Shown here: piece by piece, positions 18,323-27,198 of the stretch | How positions within the stretch are numbered: position 1 is the stretch's first letter | How the letters are laid out: each line of letters begins with the position of its first letter | From: Bacteroides sp. | Lineage (GTDB): Bacteria > Bacteroidota > Bacteroidia > Bacteroidales > Muribaculaceae | DNA length: 53,873 bases | Assembly (NCBI GenBank): GCA_014801865.1 | Contig: JAAVDH010000023.1 | Span: 1-53,873, forward strand | Reading direction: 5' to 3' | Made by a program: the position numbers and the translations under genes | The notes under the pieces: generated by a model | The model's database searches: none | What the model was told of the DNA's origin: nothing | Seen by the model: the letters and a program-made list of their open reading frames with translations, nothing else

Positions 18323-19889
18323 TTCTCACGGGATGTCCGTCGGTGTCAATACCTTCGGCTGTTACGGTGTAGCTGTCAACAGCGGCCGGAATGGGCAGTG
18401 AAATATTGCCGATGTTATCAATCTTTACGCTGGGAATCCAGTATAGCGTCGGGCGGATATTGAGTTCATAGTCGGCCATCAGCTCGTACTTGGGAGTGTA
18501 GAAGGTCTTGCTCCGTTGATACCCCAAGGGCGTAGCGTAGCGCATCCTCCAGTCAGGGCGCGACACCTTTTCTGTACCATCCTTTGTCGTAATCATCACA
18601 ATGCCTCCGGTTGACATAGGACTGGTCGTAGCACCGGGACTAAAAAGCGTTGAAACGTTGGGTGGGAAAAACTGCACTCTTTTAATGAAGTCTACAGGCA
18701 ATACCTGATCAATCTCGCCAAGAGCAGTTTCAATTATACCCGGTGTTGGATCATCAATTGCAGCTTTTTTAAATCCTCCGAACATATTTGATGAGTTTAA
18801 GCCACTACCGCCTCCTGATTGAGGTTTAGGCTTCATCTCACCATTATAATTACCGTTAGATTGTGGCTGCGGTCCGCCTCCTGAACTGTTCATTTGGATT
18901 CGGGCTATAATACCTCCTGTTGACAAACGTTCAGGGAAGCCTCCATCAGTGGAACTGGGCCAAGGCATATTATCTACCCAAAAATCTACCATACGATTTT
19001 GATAATAGGCATTATGATCCTTGACCACAATTCCCGGTATCGTACGAATTATATCTTCTACGGTTCTTAAGTTTTGTTCTTCAAATTTCTTGTAGTCAAT
19101 ATCTCCTCGTGCCATTAGCTCCATAGGGTTCTCATAGTCGCTCAGTTTTTTCTGTACAACCATCACCTCTCCGAGCATTACATTCATCATGCCATCGGAA
19201 TGAGCTATGCGCCAGTTATAATCCGTGATTTCCGCTTCACTACTATTTTCATCCTTGTCAGCAGTGGTATATGCAGATTCTAAAGTATTGACAGAGGGGT
19301 AAGTTTCTTTGGTAATGTAGAAATTACCCTCATTGTCTCCATTTTGGTTCAGTGCCTGAAATATATATCTTGTACCTTCAGGGAAATCCTTGTCGGTAAA
19401 TACGAATTCTCCTTTTTCATCAGTTATTGTCTGTCCCGCATAGCCTATTGAGGGAGCCAATGCCAAGACAATCACATCTTTCATAGGCTTACCTTTCCAG
19501 CGCGACTTCACTACGCCTCCTATCGAGGGGCCTATTTCAAGTTCTGACTCAACCTCAGTGTATTTCCCGTCAATAGCTGCGGGTATGTCATATCGGCTCC
19601 ACCCCTGAGTAAGCATGAGGCCGTCCATACCCTGACGGTGTTTATGAGTCAGACTGTCGGGAAAATACCATCCTGCATCCTCCACACTGCCGCGCAAGTC
19701 GCTATTAAGCAGCAGTGAGGTGAGTATCGTATTCTCCTTTTCAGTAGTGGCGAGCTTATTGTCAATGACGCTGACCGCTACATCAGCCGCAGTGCCATTA
19801 CTGCGCAGCGTCACCTCGTGGGTGGCCGCCATAGCAGTCAGGCCGCTTGCCATCAATCCACTCAAGATAAATAGTAGTTGATTTCTCAT
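18306..19889 (-). CDS. Shortened MG2/TonB-plug domain protein
   Basis: A 527-residue exported protein. After the signal peptide (MRNQLLFILSGLMASGLTAMAA) it enters directly what is normally the end of the macroglobulin-like part of a long Bacteroidetes family (NTILTSLLLNSDLRGSVEDAGWYF, LMLTQGWSRYDIPA). Then come a carboxypeptidase-regulatory-like domain (about 118-190), a TonB plug domain (about 255-420; LRTVEDIIRTIPGIVV) and a short C-terminal beta domain (TLYWIPSVKID). There is no beta-barrel. Family members as I know them have several hundred more N-terminal residues, so this looks like an N-terminal deletion that kept a signal peptide. A stretch near 18.7-19.4 kb is visibly more AT-rich than its flanks, suggesting recombination. 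Function is unknown. Confidence 0.75.
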   Translation of the reverse strand: MRNQLLFILSGLMASGLTAMAATHEVTLRSNGTAADVAVSVIDNKLATTEKENTILTSLLLNSDLRGSVEDAGWYFPDSLTHKHRQGMDGLMLTQGWSRYDIPAAIDGKYTEVESELEIGPSIGGVVKSRWKGKPMKDVIVLALAPSIGYAGQTITDEKGEFVFTDKDFPEGTRYIFQALNQNGDNEGNFYITKETYPSVNTLESAYTTADKDENSSEAEITDYNWRIAHSDGMMNVMLGEVMVVQKKLSDYENPMELMARGDIDYKKFEEQNLRTVEDIIRTIPGIVVKDHNAYYQNRMVDFWVDNMPWPSSTDGGFPERLSTGGIIARIQMNSSGGGPQPQSNGNYNGEMKPKPQSGGGSGLNSSNMFGGFKKAAIDDPTPGIIETALGEIDQVLPVDFIKRVQFFPPNVSTLFSPGATTSPMSTGGIVMITTKDGTEKVSRPDWRMRYATPLGYQRSKTFYTPKYELMADYELNIRPTLYWIPSVKIDNIGNISLPIPAAVDSYTVTAEGIDTDGHPVRITESL

Positions 19890-20143
19890 GACGTCAGTGC
19901 TTTAATGATTTTGGTAATTAAAGATAGTTCTCGCTTACTAACATACATATTCAGTATGAAAGAATTCGCAAGTTAAACATTAATTTCATAAAATCACAAT
20001 TTTATTACAAAAAAAAGAAAAGTACGTATAATATCGCCTCATGGAGCTATTGGTTGTCCGTAAGGATGAGTAAGATATTATGGGAGAAAGGGGGAGATTT
20101 TGTCGTGAATATTGAGTAATTTTGTCACCTATAATCAGACAAA

Positions 20144-22072
20144 ATGGAAATTCCTCAGTATATACGTGTAGCTGATATTTGTGCTACTCCTGTAGAGTGT
20201 AAGGCCGTGATGGAGCGATTCATCAATGCCGGTCAGGCCTATGTGCTGTCGCGCGGACCGCAGGGGGTAATGTTCATGCTAATAGATGGTGAACGCACGG
20301 CGCGTGTGGCTCTTCAGAATGGTATGATGCTCCCCGGCAAGACGATGGAGGCACTGCTGCGAGGCATACTTCATCACGACGGCGATATGGACATGGTGCT
20401 TGCCGAGGTAGCTTTGCCCGAGAAAGTGCTGACACTCGCCACATGGACTGTGCGCGAGACACCCTCAGAGGAAGCAGAACCCTGTTATCGCACTTTTATG
20501 TCTTCATCCGATCTGCAAAAGGTACTCTCTTTCCCTATGCAGAGAGAATATGAGCCTTATAGCGATGTGTATGTGGTGACATCCACTACGTCGCTTAAGC
20601 AGGGAGTGTCGCTTTCCCGCATCACAATACCGGTCGAGATAATCTATACGGTCATTTGCCCCGAGGGGGTAAAGGCCGACCCAGAAATGGTGCGTAAGGG
20701 TGATCGCATGACTCTCACGTTTACCAAACCCGGATTTACATCGCAGAGTATCACGCTGAGTGCAGGCAGTCCGTCGCCTTTCGTTAAGTATGACGGAGCG
20801 GCCATATTGGTAAGTCCGCTCAACAGTGTGGGTATCAACTTCACACGCCGTATACCCGTCATAGTCCGTTCGGCCAAGGGACGTGCCGTAGCAGGATATT
20901 CCATCACCGTCAATGGCCGTCCGGTCAACACCTCACGTCCGTTTATTGACCTCACCGAACGCGATCTTGCTCCGGGCAATATAGTGGAGATAGCCGTAAA
21001 CTCCACTAACTATCAGACCCTCATCGTGAAGCTCCCTGCTGAAAAAGCAGACGTCGATACACCTCTGGAACTCGTGCTGCAACCCGAAAGACAGGGCATA
21101 ACGCTGAGACTCAATTTCGCCGACGGTACAATGGTAGAGCACGAACTGGCTCTTGAGCGCAACGATCCCCGCTACCGTACATTGCGAGGCGGTTCGTACT
21201 GTGGATTCCGTGCACATCTTATATCCAATCCCGGTGAGCCGGAGCAGTATAATGTAGAGATTAAAGCCGGAGGCAAAGCCATCGAGGTAGCCTCATCGCA
21301 GCCTAAAGCCGTACGTATGGAACGTGAGGCAATATCTTCAGCTTCTGACCCGTCAAAATCAGCTCAGGCTGGGGATAAAACCGCTGACACTCCTGCGGAG
21401 CCAACGGCCGAAACACGAAAGCGCCGTAAATCATACGTGCCGAAATGGGTCATATTTATCGGGGTAGTGATAGCCGTAGCGATAGCTACCTATGCAGTAT
21501 TCTTCCTGCCGGGATTATTTGCCAGATTCGGCGAGAGCCATAATGTTGACAATGTGGTAGACGTCACCGGAGTTGTGGGTGACACTATTTCTGACGACTA
21601 CGTGCAGCCCACTGATATGACTTCCGCACAGAGCGAGCCTGATGCAAATCCGACTGTAGATCCGTCTGTAAACTCAGTTGCAAATTCAGAAGCTCAGGCG
21701 GCATCGGAAGTATCGACGGTATCTGCCGGTGTGGCATCCAATCCTGATGCAGCATATCTTAACCGGACTAAAGTATGGAAACGCTCAGAACTCACCTCTG
21801 AGGAGGGTCGCAGAGTATATGACCTACTCGGTAATGGAGATATCGATGCAATACTTTCCGACCCCTACTTCCGTCGTGATAATAGCGAGGCTAATCCTAC
21901 AGCGGTGAAAATAGCCGACCTGCTTTGGGGAGCCAAGAACACGCCTACACAGCGAGCCAATGAAGTGGCGTTGCGTAAGACCAAGGGGCAGCCGTCGATT
22001 GACCTCTGGAGCCTCTACGAAGCCCTGGCACGTGTGCGTCCCGCCGAACCCAACACCGGCCAGCGCCCGTAA
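20144..22072 (+). CDS. Hypothetical single-pass membrane protein
   Basis: A 642-residue protein that I do not recognise. Residues 1-150 form a soluble domain (VADICATPVECKAVMERF, GKTMEALLRGILHHDGDMD). Residues 150-390 are strand-rich with PEGA- or carboxypeptidase-regulatory-like repeats (MTLTFTKPGFTSQSITLS, GYSITVNGRPVNTSRPFI). A charged linker (ETRKRRKSYVPK) leads into one transmembrane helix at about 435-457. The rest is an acidic Ser/Pro/Asp-rich spacer and a short C-terminal helical domain (TSEEGRRVYDLLGNGD). Without a signal peptide, the first 430 residues should be cytoplasmic and the tail periplasmic. TAATTTTG at 20117-20124 may be its -7 box. It is monocistronic. Confidence 0.7.
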   Translation: MEIPQYIRVADICATPVECKAVMERFINAGQAYVLSRGPQGVMFMLIDGERTARVALQNGMMLPGKTMEALLRGILHHDGDMDMVLAEVALPEKVLTLATWTVRETPSEEAEPCYRTFMSSSDLQKVLSFPMQREYEPYSDVYVVTSTTSLKQGVSLSRITIPVEIIYTVICPEGVKADPEMVRKGDRMTLTFTKPGFTSQSITLSAGSPSPFVKYDGAAILVSPLNSVGINFTRRIPVIVRSAKGRAVAGYSITVNGRPVNTSRPFIDLTERDLAPGNIVEIAVNSTNYQTLIVKLPAEKADVDTPLELVLQPERQGITLRLNFADGTMVEHELALERNDPRYRTLRGGSYCGFRAHLISNPGEPEQYNVEIKAGGKAIEVASSQPKAVRMEREAISSASDPSKSAQAGDKTADTPAEPTAETRKRRKSYVPKWVIFIGVVIAVAIATYAVFFLPGLFARFGESHNVDNVVDVTGVVGDTISDDYVQPTDMTSAQSEPDANPTVDPSVNSVANSEAQAASEVSTVSAGVASNPDAAYLNRTKVWKRSELTSEEGRRVYDLLGNGDIDAILSDPYFRRDNSEANPTAVKIADLLWGAKNTPTQRANEVALRKTKGQPSIDLWSLYEALARVRPAEPNTGQRP

Positions 22073-22088
22073 GAAATAAAAAAACATA

Positions 22089-22328
22089 TAAGAGCGTGTG
22101 TCATTAGGAATACCGCTTTCAGAGGAGGCATTCCGGAGGAAATGCCCCGATAATAGCCGTGGGTGAGCCGCAGGCGTAACCCGCGGAAAAAGGTTACGCA
22201 CAGTTAAAGACATCCCGGAGAGGATGTCCCGAGAAGCTGGATAATTCATTTATTTAATGTATTATAGATTATCGGCACATCTCCTCCGGGGTGTGCTGGA
22301 GGAAACTTAATTTTGACACAGCCTCTTA
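22089..22328. repeat. MITE-like palindromic element, copy 1
   Basis: A 240-base intergenic element. The ends are imperfect inverted repeats (TAAGAGCGTGTGTCATTA at left; the right end reversed reads TAAGAGGCTGTGTCAAAATT). It shares with copy 2 (50906-51092) an identical 28-bp block at 22124-22151 and a 36-bp block at 22268-22303 with two mismatches. A 35-bp core at 22152-22186 is identical to copy 2 but inverted. Relative to copy 2 it has an extra stretch (about 22187-22267) with the hairpin GACATCC-CGGAGA-GGATGTC. It lies between convergent genes and encodes no plausible protein. Confidence 0.75.
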
Positions 22329-22357
22329 CGATAGTTCCGATTAATCCAATAGCTCCG

Positions 22358-24631
22358 TTATCGAAGGAGTTTGGAGGTAACGGAAGATGAGGCAGTTGCC
22401 ACACGGGCTATATACAGGCCGTTGGAGAGGTCTGAGAGGTCGGCAGTGAGGGCTACATCGCCGTGACCGTAGATAGTGCGGATGAGTGTTCCGCCGGTGG
22501 AATATACATCAATACGCTCAATGGGGGATGGAGCAAGCGCCTCCCACACACCGTCGGCCACAGGAGTTAGCATGATGCACTGCTCCTCGGCATCATTGGC
22601 TGGGGGTAAGATGGAGGCCTGTTCGGAAAGCACCATCTTGAGACCATCGTAGGCGTTAAGACGTCCTGAGCCCCAGTATTCGGGATGATTCATTGATTCG
22701 TCCGTTGATTCATTCGGAGGAGTTATAGCAGTTGCAGCGGCAATGCGCCGTATATCCTCAGTGGTAAGATACGGGTTGGCGGAGAGCCAGAGAGCGGCCA
22801 CTCCGGTCATTACGGGTGCTGACATAGATGTGCCTTCCATTGATGTCCAATAATAAGTAGTGCCATCGACTGTGGCTGTAGCTACAGTACGGGTAACGGA
22901 CTCACTCCATGAAGAGCTGTGGCGATAGGGAGTCGAGAGTGATGACCACACCGCAGAGCCGGGGGCCATAATATCGGGACGTGTGCGGCCGTCGCACAAC
23001 ACTCCGTAGCTTGAGAAACTTCCCCTCTGAACAGGAGAGCCGTAGCCTGATTTGCGGGATATATAGGCACCTATGGACAGACTGTTGACACCGGCACATA
23101 GATTGCTGATAGTGCCGTCAACGGTGGCCTTGTCAAGTAGCTCGCTGCCACCATTCGTAAAACTGACGCCGCCGTTATATGTAGTGGTGCAGTAGAGATA
23201 TACCTTACCTTGAGCTTCGGGGGTGATGCGTACCTGAGCGGCATAGCGTCCGGCAAACTCCTTCTTGAGGGTGAGGCTGAGCGTCATAGCGGCAGAGTAA
23301 CGGTTGTTGCCACTGCTGAGGCTATGCATGGCTGCCATGAAACTCTCGGTGAAGAGCGAACTGAATAGGTCGTCCGTGTAACATGTGTCACCTATCTCGC
23401 CTATCTCCTCGGGGAAGTCGGCAGAGATAAGGGCCGTGATAGTGTCACAGGCGGGAGTAAACGTTACCAGTGGACGATTGATGTCATCTATAGCCACTAT
23501 CTCCACACTCATGGTAAAGGGAGTATCATCCTGACTCCACACCTCGATATTTCCTTCGCAGATATGGCCGGCCTCCTTAGCGCGGGGAGCGTATGGCAGA
23601 TGGGTCAGGCGTGTGCGCAGGGGTGTGTCGGGAGTTACCTGCTTCACAATAGACAGACTGTCGTTGCCCCAGTTGCCCGCCGAGAGTACTACTGTGGTGC
23701 CGGGTCGGCCCGCAAGTTCGTCAAGAGCGGCGGTAAAAGGATCGGAGAGGTCGTGAGGCCCTTGTTTGTTGCCTATCGAAAGATTGATTACGCAGGGCAG
23801 ACCATGCTCTTTGGCATAGTCTGACATGCGGCTCACGCCCTGAAGTATCGACTCATCGTAAAGTTCACCACAGGCTACGACAGGAGTGGCGCCGGGGGCC
23901 ATACCCCGCAGGTCATCTTTCATATCTGGCGAAGAGAAACTGCCGGTGATGGTTCCCAGCACATGGGTGCCGTGGCTCTTGCGGACGGAATCGGTTACAA
24001 ACACCTCGGGCGACAGATGCGGATAGCTATATTCTATGATGGTGTCGGTAGGTTCGTCATAGACATAGTGCCATAGCGAGGCCACACGCGTAGTGCCGTC
24101 AGGATTGAGGAAGTTGATATGATAGGGATCGATACCGATGTCAAACAGGCCTACGATAACTCCTTTTCCGTCGTAAGCACGCGGCAGATCAGTACCTGCA
24201 TGGACAGGGTCGACAAATGTATATTCACGCGCCTTATCATTGTTGAGCACATGGCGGCGTGAAAGCGCCACACTCTTCACCCCGTCAAGTGAGGCCAGGA
24301 GTGAAATCTGCGAGCGTTTTATGCGGCCGCTCACAAAGGAATCGCCCGAGGAAGTCACATTGAGTCCGCAGTCAATCATATCTTCTACAACCCACGGACC
24401 TTCTATTGTAGCTACTACGCCTGTGAACGGGTCGGTTTCCGAAGGTGATTTATAGAGACTCCTTACACGGCTTTGACCCTCACTGACTGTAGTATGAGGC
24501 GACATAAGCCTGAGACGGTCGGCCGCACTGAGAGCTGACTTAGCTGATGCTTCGCCGGGCATGATGAGTGTGAGGCCAAGTGCAAGAATGTAAAAAAATG
24601 ACGGAATGTATGAGAAAAAATATGACTGCAT
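22358..24631 (-). CDS. Subtilisin-like serine protease with T9SS-type C-terminus
   Basis: A 757-residue secreted S8 peptidase. A signal peptide covers about residues 1-30, followed by a propeptide-like region. The catalytic triad is visible: Asp in LFDIGID (about 163), His in SHGTHVLG (about 221) and Ser in GTSMSAPVMTGVAALWLS (about 600); the oxyanion Asn is in VVLSAGNWGN. The last 80 residues (IERIDVYSTGGTLIRTIYG, LSDLSNGLYIARV) form a type A T9SS sorting domain, so it is probably delivered to the surface or medium by the T9SS, for which porZ and gldD/E are in this window. An insert of about 170 residues lies between the His and Ser segments. It is divergent from dtd. Confidence 0.9.
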   Translation of the reverse strand: MQSYFFSYIPSFFYILALGLTLIMPGEASAKSALSAADRLRLMSPHTTVSEGQSRVRSLYKSPSETDPFTGVVATIEGPWVVEDMIDCGLNVTSSGDSFVSGRIKRSQISLLASLDGVKSVALSRRHVLNNDKAREYTFVDPVHAGTDLPRAYDGKGVIVGLFDIGIDPYHINFLNPDGTTRVASLWHYVYDEPTDTIIEYSYPHLSPEVFVTDSVRKSHGTHVLGTITGSFSSPDMKDDLRGMAPGATPVVACGELYDESILQGVSRMSDYAKEHGLPCVINLSIGNKQGPHDLSDPFTAALDELAGRPGTTVVLSAGNWGNDSLSIVKQVTPDTPLRTRLTHLPYAPRAKEAGHICEGNIEVWSQDDTPFTMSVEIVAIDDINRPLVTFTPACDTITALISADFPEEIGEIGDTCYTDDLFSSLFTESFMAAMHSLSSGNNRYSAAMTLSLTLKKEFAGRYAAQVRITPEAQGKVYLYCTTTYNGGVSFTNGGSELLDKATVDGTISNLCAGVNSLSIGAYISRKSGYGSPVQRGSFSSYGVLCDGRTRPDIMAPGSAVWSSLSTPYRHSSSWSESVTRTVATATVDGTTYYWTSMEGTSMSAPVMTGVAALWLSANPYLTTEDIRRIAAATAITPPNESTDESMNHPEYWGSGRLNAYDGLKMVLSEQASILPPANDAEEQCIMLTPVADGVWEALAPSPIERIDVYSTGGTLIRTIYGHGDVALTADLSDLSNGLYIARVATASSSVTSKLLR

Positions 24632-24711
24632 TGTTTAATCTATTGTTGACTACTTAGTATTATAACGGTAGGACTGCCAAAAAAATATGTATATTTGCAA
24701 TATTATTATCA

Positions 24712-24782
24712 CTTAAGTAAGTTGTAAAAATTACTCACCTCGTTATACATTAAAATAATTTTGTAGACATACTCTTACTTAA
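24712..24782. repeat. AT-rich leader repeat, copy A
   Basis: It begins CTTAAGTAAG (24712-24721) and ends CTTACTTAA (24774-24782), an inverted pair. Inside is ACATTAAAATAATTTTGTAG, shared exactly with copies B (35.2 kb) and C (36.7 kb). The contained TAATTTTG (24756-24763) fits the -7 consensus, so it may drive dtd, but there is no -33 match. Confidence 0.7.
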
Positions 24783-24801
24783 CATCTTAAAAAAGAGGCT
24801 T

Positions 24802-25254
24802 ATGAGAATAGTCATACAGCGGGTGAGCCATGCTTCGGTCACGGTTGACGGAGATATGGTGTCGCAGATAGCCCACGGTCTGATGGTGCTGGTAGGCGTG
24901 GAGAAGGATGATTCTCCCGAGGATGCCGACTGGCTTGCAGCCAAGACGGTGGCGCTACGTATCTTTGAAGATGAGCAGGGAGTGATGAACCGCTCGGTAC
25001 TTGATATCGGGGGTAGCGTCATGGCAGTCAGCCAGTTTACCCTCACGGCATCGACCCGTAAAGGCAACCGTCCGAGTTATATCCGTGCAGCCGGACATGA
25101 CTTAGCTATACCACTCTATGAGCGCTATGTGGCCGAGGTGGAACGTCTGACCGGACGCCCTGCCGCACGAGGCATCTTCGGGGCCGACATGAAGGTAGAG
25201 CTGCTCAACGACGGCCCTGTGACCATAATCATTGATTCAAGACTGAAAGAATAA
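24802..25254 (+). CDS. dtd: D-aminoacyl-tRNA deacylase
   Basis: A 150-residue DTD that removes D-amino acids (and glycine) from mischarged tRNAs. The start MRIVIQRVSHASVTVDG and the two active-site motifs SQFTL (about residues 77-81) and NDGPVT (about 136-141) are intact, with the Gly-Pro element typical of chiral proofreading. Length is exactly that expected. It is the first gene of a compact run dtd, mazG-like, deoC (gaps of 6 and 33 bases), and the repeat copy A lies just upstream. Confidence 0.96.
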   Translation: MRIVIQRVSHASVTVDGDMVSQIAHGLMVLVGVEKDDSPEDADWLAAKTVALRIFEDEQGVMNRSVLDIGGSVMAVSQFTLTASTRKGNRPSYIRAAGHDLAIPLYERYVAEVERLTGRPAARGIFGADMKVELLNDGPVTIIIDSRLKE

Positions 25255-25260
25255 TATACT

Positions 25261-25608
25261 ATGGATTGCGGCGAAGAAAAGAAATATCCGGGCCTTACCG
25301 TAGAGGCTCTGCAGAGTATGGTTGATAACTGGATCACCACCACCGGACGAGGATACTTCTCGCCGTTGACTAACATGGCTGTGCTGAGTGAAGAAACCGG
25401 TGAGGTAGCTCGTGTGATGGCCCGTCTTTACGGTGACCAGAAGTGCAAGCCCGGCGATGAGGCTACTACTGAGAAACTTGCCGATGAACTTGCCGACATC
25501 ATATGGGTCGTATCAGCCATAGCTAATCAGACAAATATTGACCTCACGGAGGCCATGAAACGCAATTTGAACAAGAAAAATATACGCGATTGCAACCGAT
25601 TCAAGTAA
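25261..25608 (+). CDS. MazG-like nucleotide pyrophosphohydrolase
   Basis: A 115-residue all-alpha NTP pyrophosphohydrolase of the MazG-like class, which splits NTPs or dNTPs to monophosphates. The metal-binding acidic motifs are EETGEVARV (about residues 41-49) and DELADIIWVVSAIANQ (about 80-95). It has one domain, unlike the two-domain E. coli MazG. It begins six bases after dtd and precedes deoC, which fits the Bacteroidales order as I know it. The natural substrate cannot be read from sequence. Confidence 0.9.
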   Translation: MDCGEEKKYPGLTVEALQSMVDNWITTTGRGYFSPLTNMAVLSEETGEVARVMARLYGDQKCKPGDEATTEKLADELADIIWVVSAIANQTNIDLTEAMKRNLNKKNIRDCNRFK

Positions 25609-25641
25609 TAACATGTCTAATATATATACATACCAAGTAAT

Positions 25642-26523
25642 ATGTCAGAAAAATATCAGGATACAGTAAAAGCCTCGCGCGTCACCACCAACGATAACGA
25701 GGTGAAAGCCATGGTGGAAAAGATAGCCGCCAAGGCTGCAGAAAACCGCAATGCCGATACTCTGAAGACCCTCTTCAGCACTATTGACCTGACAACACTC
25801 AACGCTACCGACTCCCCCGTTTCTGTAGCTAACTTTGCGGAGCGCGTCAATGAGTTTGAGGAGACTTATCCCGAACTACCCTCAGTAGCTGCTATCTGTG
25901 TATATCCCAACTTTGCCCAGGTAGTGCGCACCGTACTTGAGGTAAGTTCTGTAAAGATAGCTTGTGTATCGGGTGGATTCCCTTCATCGCAGACTTTCAT
26001 AGAGGTAAAGGTGGCTGAGACCGCGCTTGCCGTTGACGGTGGTGCCGATGAAATCGACATCGTGCTCAACGTAGGCAACTTCCTTGATGGCGACTGGGAG
26101 GAAGTTTGCGACGAAATCAGTGAACAGAAGCATGCATGCCGCGACGGACATCTCAAGGTGATACTCGAGACAGGAGCACTCAAGACCGCAGAAAACATAC
26201 GTGCCGCATCCATACTGGCCCTCTATTCCGGTGCTGACTTCCTGAAGACTTCTACCGGTAAGGGCTATCCCGGAGCTTCACTTGAGGCAGCCTACGTAAT
26301 GTGTGAGTGTATCAAGGAGTACTACGAACAGACCGGCCGCATGGTAGGCTTCAAGGCTTCAGGCGGTGTGTCAACTACTGAAGATGCTCTGGCTTACTAC
26401 ACTCTTGTCAAGGAGGTGCTCGGCGAAAAGTGGCTCACCAACGAATATTTCCGTATCGGTGCGAGCCGTCTGGCCAACAATCTTCTGTCAGATATCCTCG
26501 GCCAGGAGACAAAATTCTTCTAA
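25642..26523 (+). CDS. deoC: Deoxyribose-phosphate aldolase
   Basis: A 293-residue class I aldolase that splits 2-deoxyribose 5-phosphate into glyceraldehyde 3-phosphate and acetaldehyde (deoxynucleoside catabolism). The Schiff-base region is DFLKTSTGKGYPGAS (about residues 199-213) and the second catalytic Lys is in VGFKASGG (about 237). KVILETGAL precedes it. The length matches the longer (E. coli-like, about 260 residues) class with an N-terminal extension. It closes the dtd run. Confidence 0.95.
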   Translation: MSEKYQDTVKASRVTTNDNEVKAMVEKIAAKAAENRNADTLKTLFSTIDLTTLNATDSPVSVANFAERVNEFEETYPELPSVAAICVYPNFAQVVRTVLEVSSVKIACVSGGFPSSQTFIEVKVAETALAVDGGADEIDIVLNVGNFLDGDWEEVCDEISEQKHACRDGHLKVILETGALKTAENIRAASILALYSGADFLKTSTGKGYPGASLEAAYVMCECIKEYYEQTGRMVGFKASGGVSTTEDALAYYTLVKEVLGEKWLTNEYFRIGASRLANNLLSDILGQETKFF

Positions 26524-26607
26524 GAGAAAACTATCCGGGAGTACGATACGTATGCTCCTGGATGGTAGAATATATTTTATTTATAATCTTCGAGAGTATT
26601 TATTTGC

Positions 26608-27198
26608 ATGAAATACTGGATAATAGTCAACGGTGCGCAGCTGGGCCCTATGGAGCTTTCAGAGTTGCTGGCGCTTAATCCTCGTCCTGAAACACCCGTA
26701 TGGCATGAGGGACTTGACGACTGGGTGTCGGCAGCCGCTGTGCCTGAAATCGCCGAGGCGTTTGTGCAAGCTTCCATGCCTGAGGTGCCCGTAGATCGTC
26801 CTCACGAGGGTGCGTACGAACGTGGCTACAACAAGGGATATGAAGAGGGTAGACGTGCTGCCCAAGCCGCTCAGGCCAATCCTCAGGCCGCATATCAGGC
26901 AGGTATGGATAATGCCGCACGGTTTTACTCGCGCATAGATCCCGCAGCTGCCAACTTCGGTCCCGATCCCATATGTCCTCCCACCTATCTGTGGGGAGCC
27001 ATTCTGGTGACCATCTTCTGCTGCCAGCCTGTAGGTATCGTGGCTATAGTATACTCGCTGCTTGTGCGTTCGCGCTTTAATTCCCGCGACTATGCCGGTG
27101 CCGAGAATGCATCGAATACGGCTATGTGGGCAGTCATCATCTCTTTGGTACTCGGATTGGTAACCTGGCCCTTTGCTTTTATAGCTATGGCTTTATGA
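26608..27198 (+). CDS. GYF_2 and CD225/dispanin membrane protein
   Basis: A 196-residue protein. Residues 1-48 form a GYF_2-type (DUF4339) domain: YWIIVNGAQLGPMELSELL and PVWHEGLDDW. A linker with Arg/Gly/Tyr and Ala/Gln repeats follows (GYNKGYEEGRRAAQAAQ). The C-terminus is a CD225/dispanin double-helix domain: PPTYLWGAILVTIFCCQPVG with the conserved CC, then a second helix AMWAVIISLVLGLVTW. Such proteins are widespread in bacteria and poorly understood. Its stop overlaps the next gene's start by the ATGA arrangement, so the two membrane proteins are likely coupled. Confidence 0.88.
   Translation: MKYWIIVNGAQLGPMELSELLALNPRPETPVWHEGLDDWVSAAAVPEIAEAFVQASMPEVPVDRPHEGAYERGYNKGYEEGRRAAQAAQANPQAAYQAGMDNAARFYSRIDPAAANFGPDPICPPTYLWGAILVTIFCCQPVGIVAIVYSLLVRSRFNSRDYAGAENASNTAMWAVIISLVLGLVTWPFAFIAMAL

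Noticed and set aside
21824-22249. Minus-strand open frame across the end of the 20.1 kb gene and MITE copy 1
   Set aside because: Half is antisense to a real gene and half is translation of the palindromic repeat; no start signal or domain.
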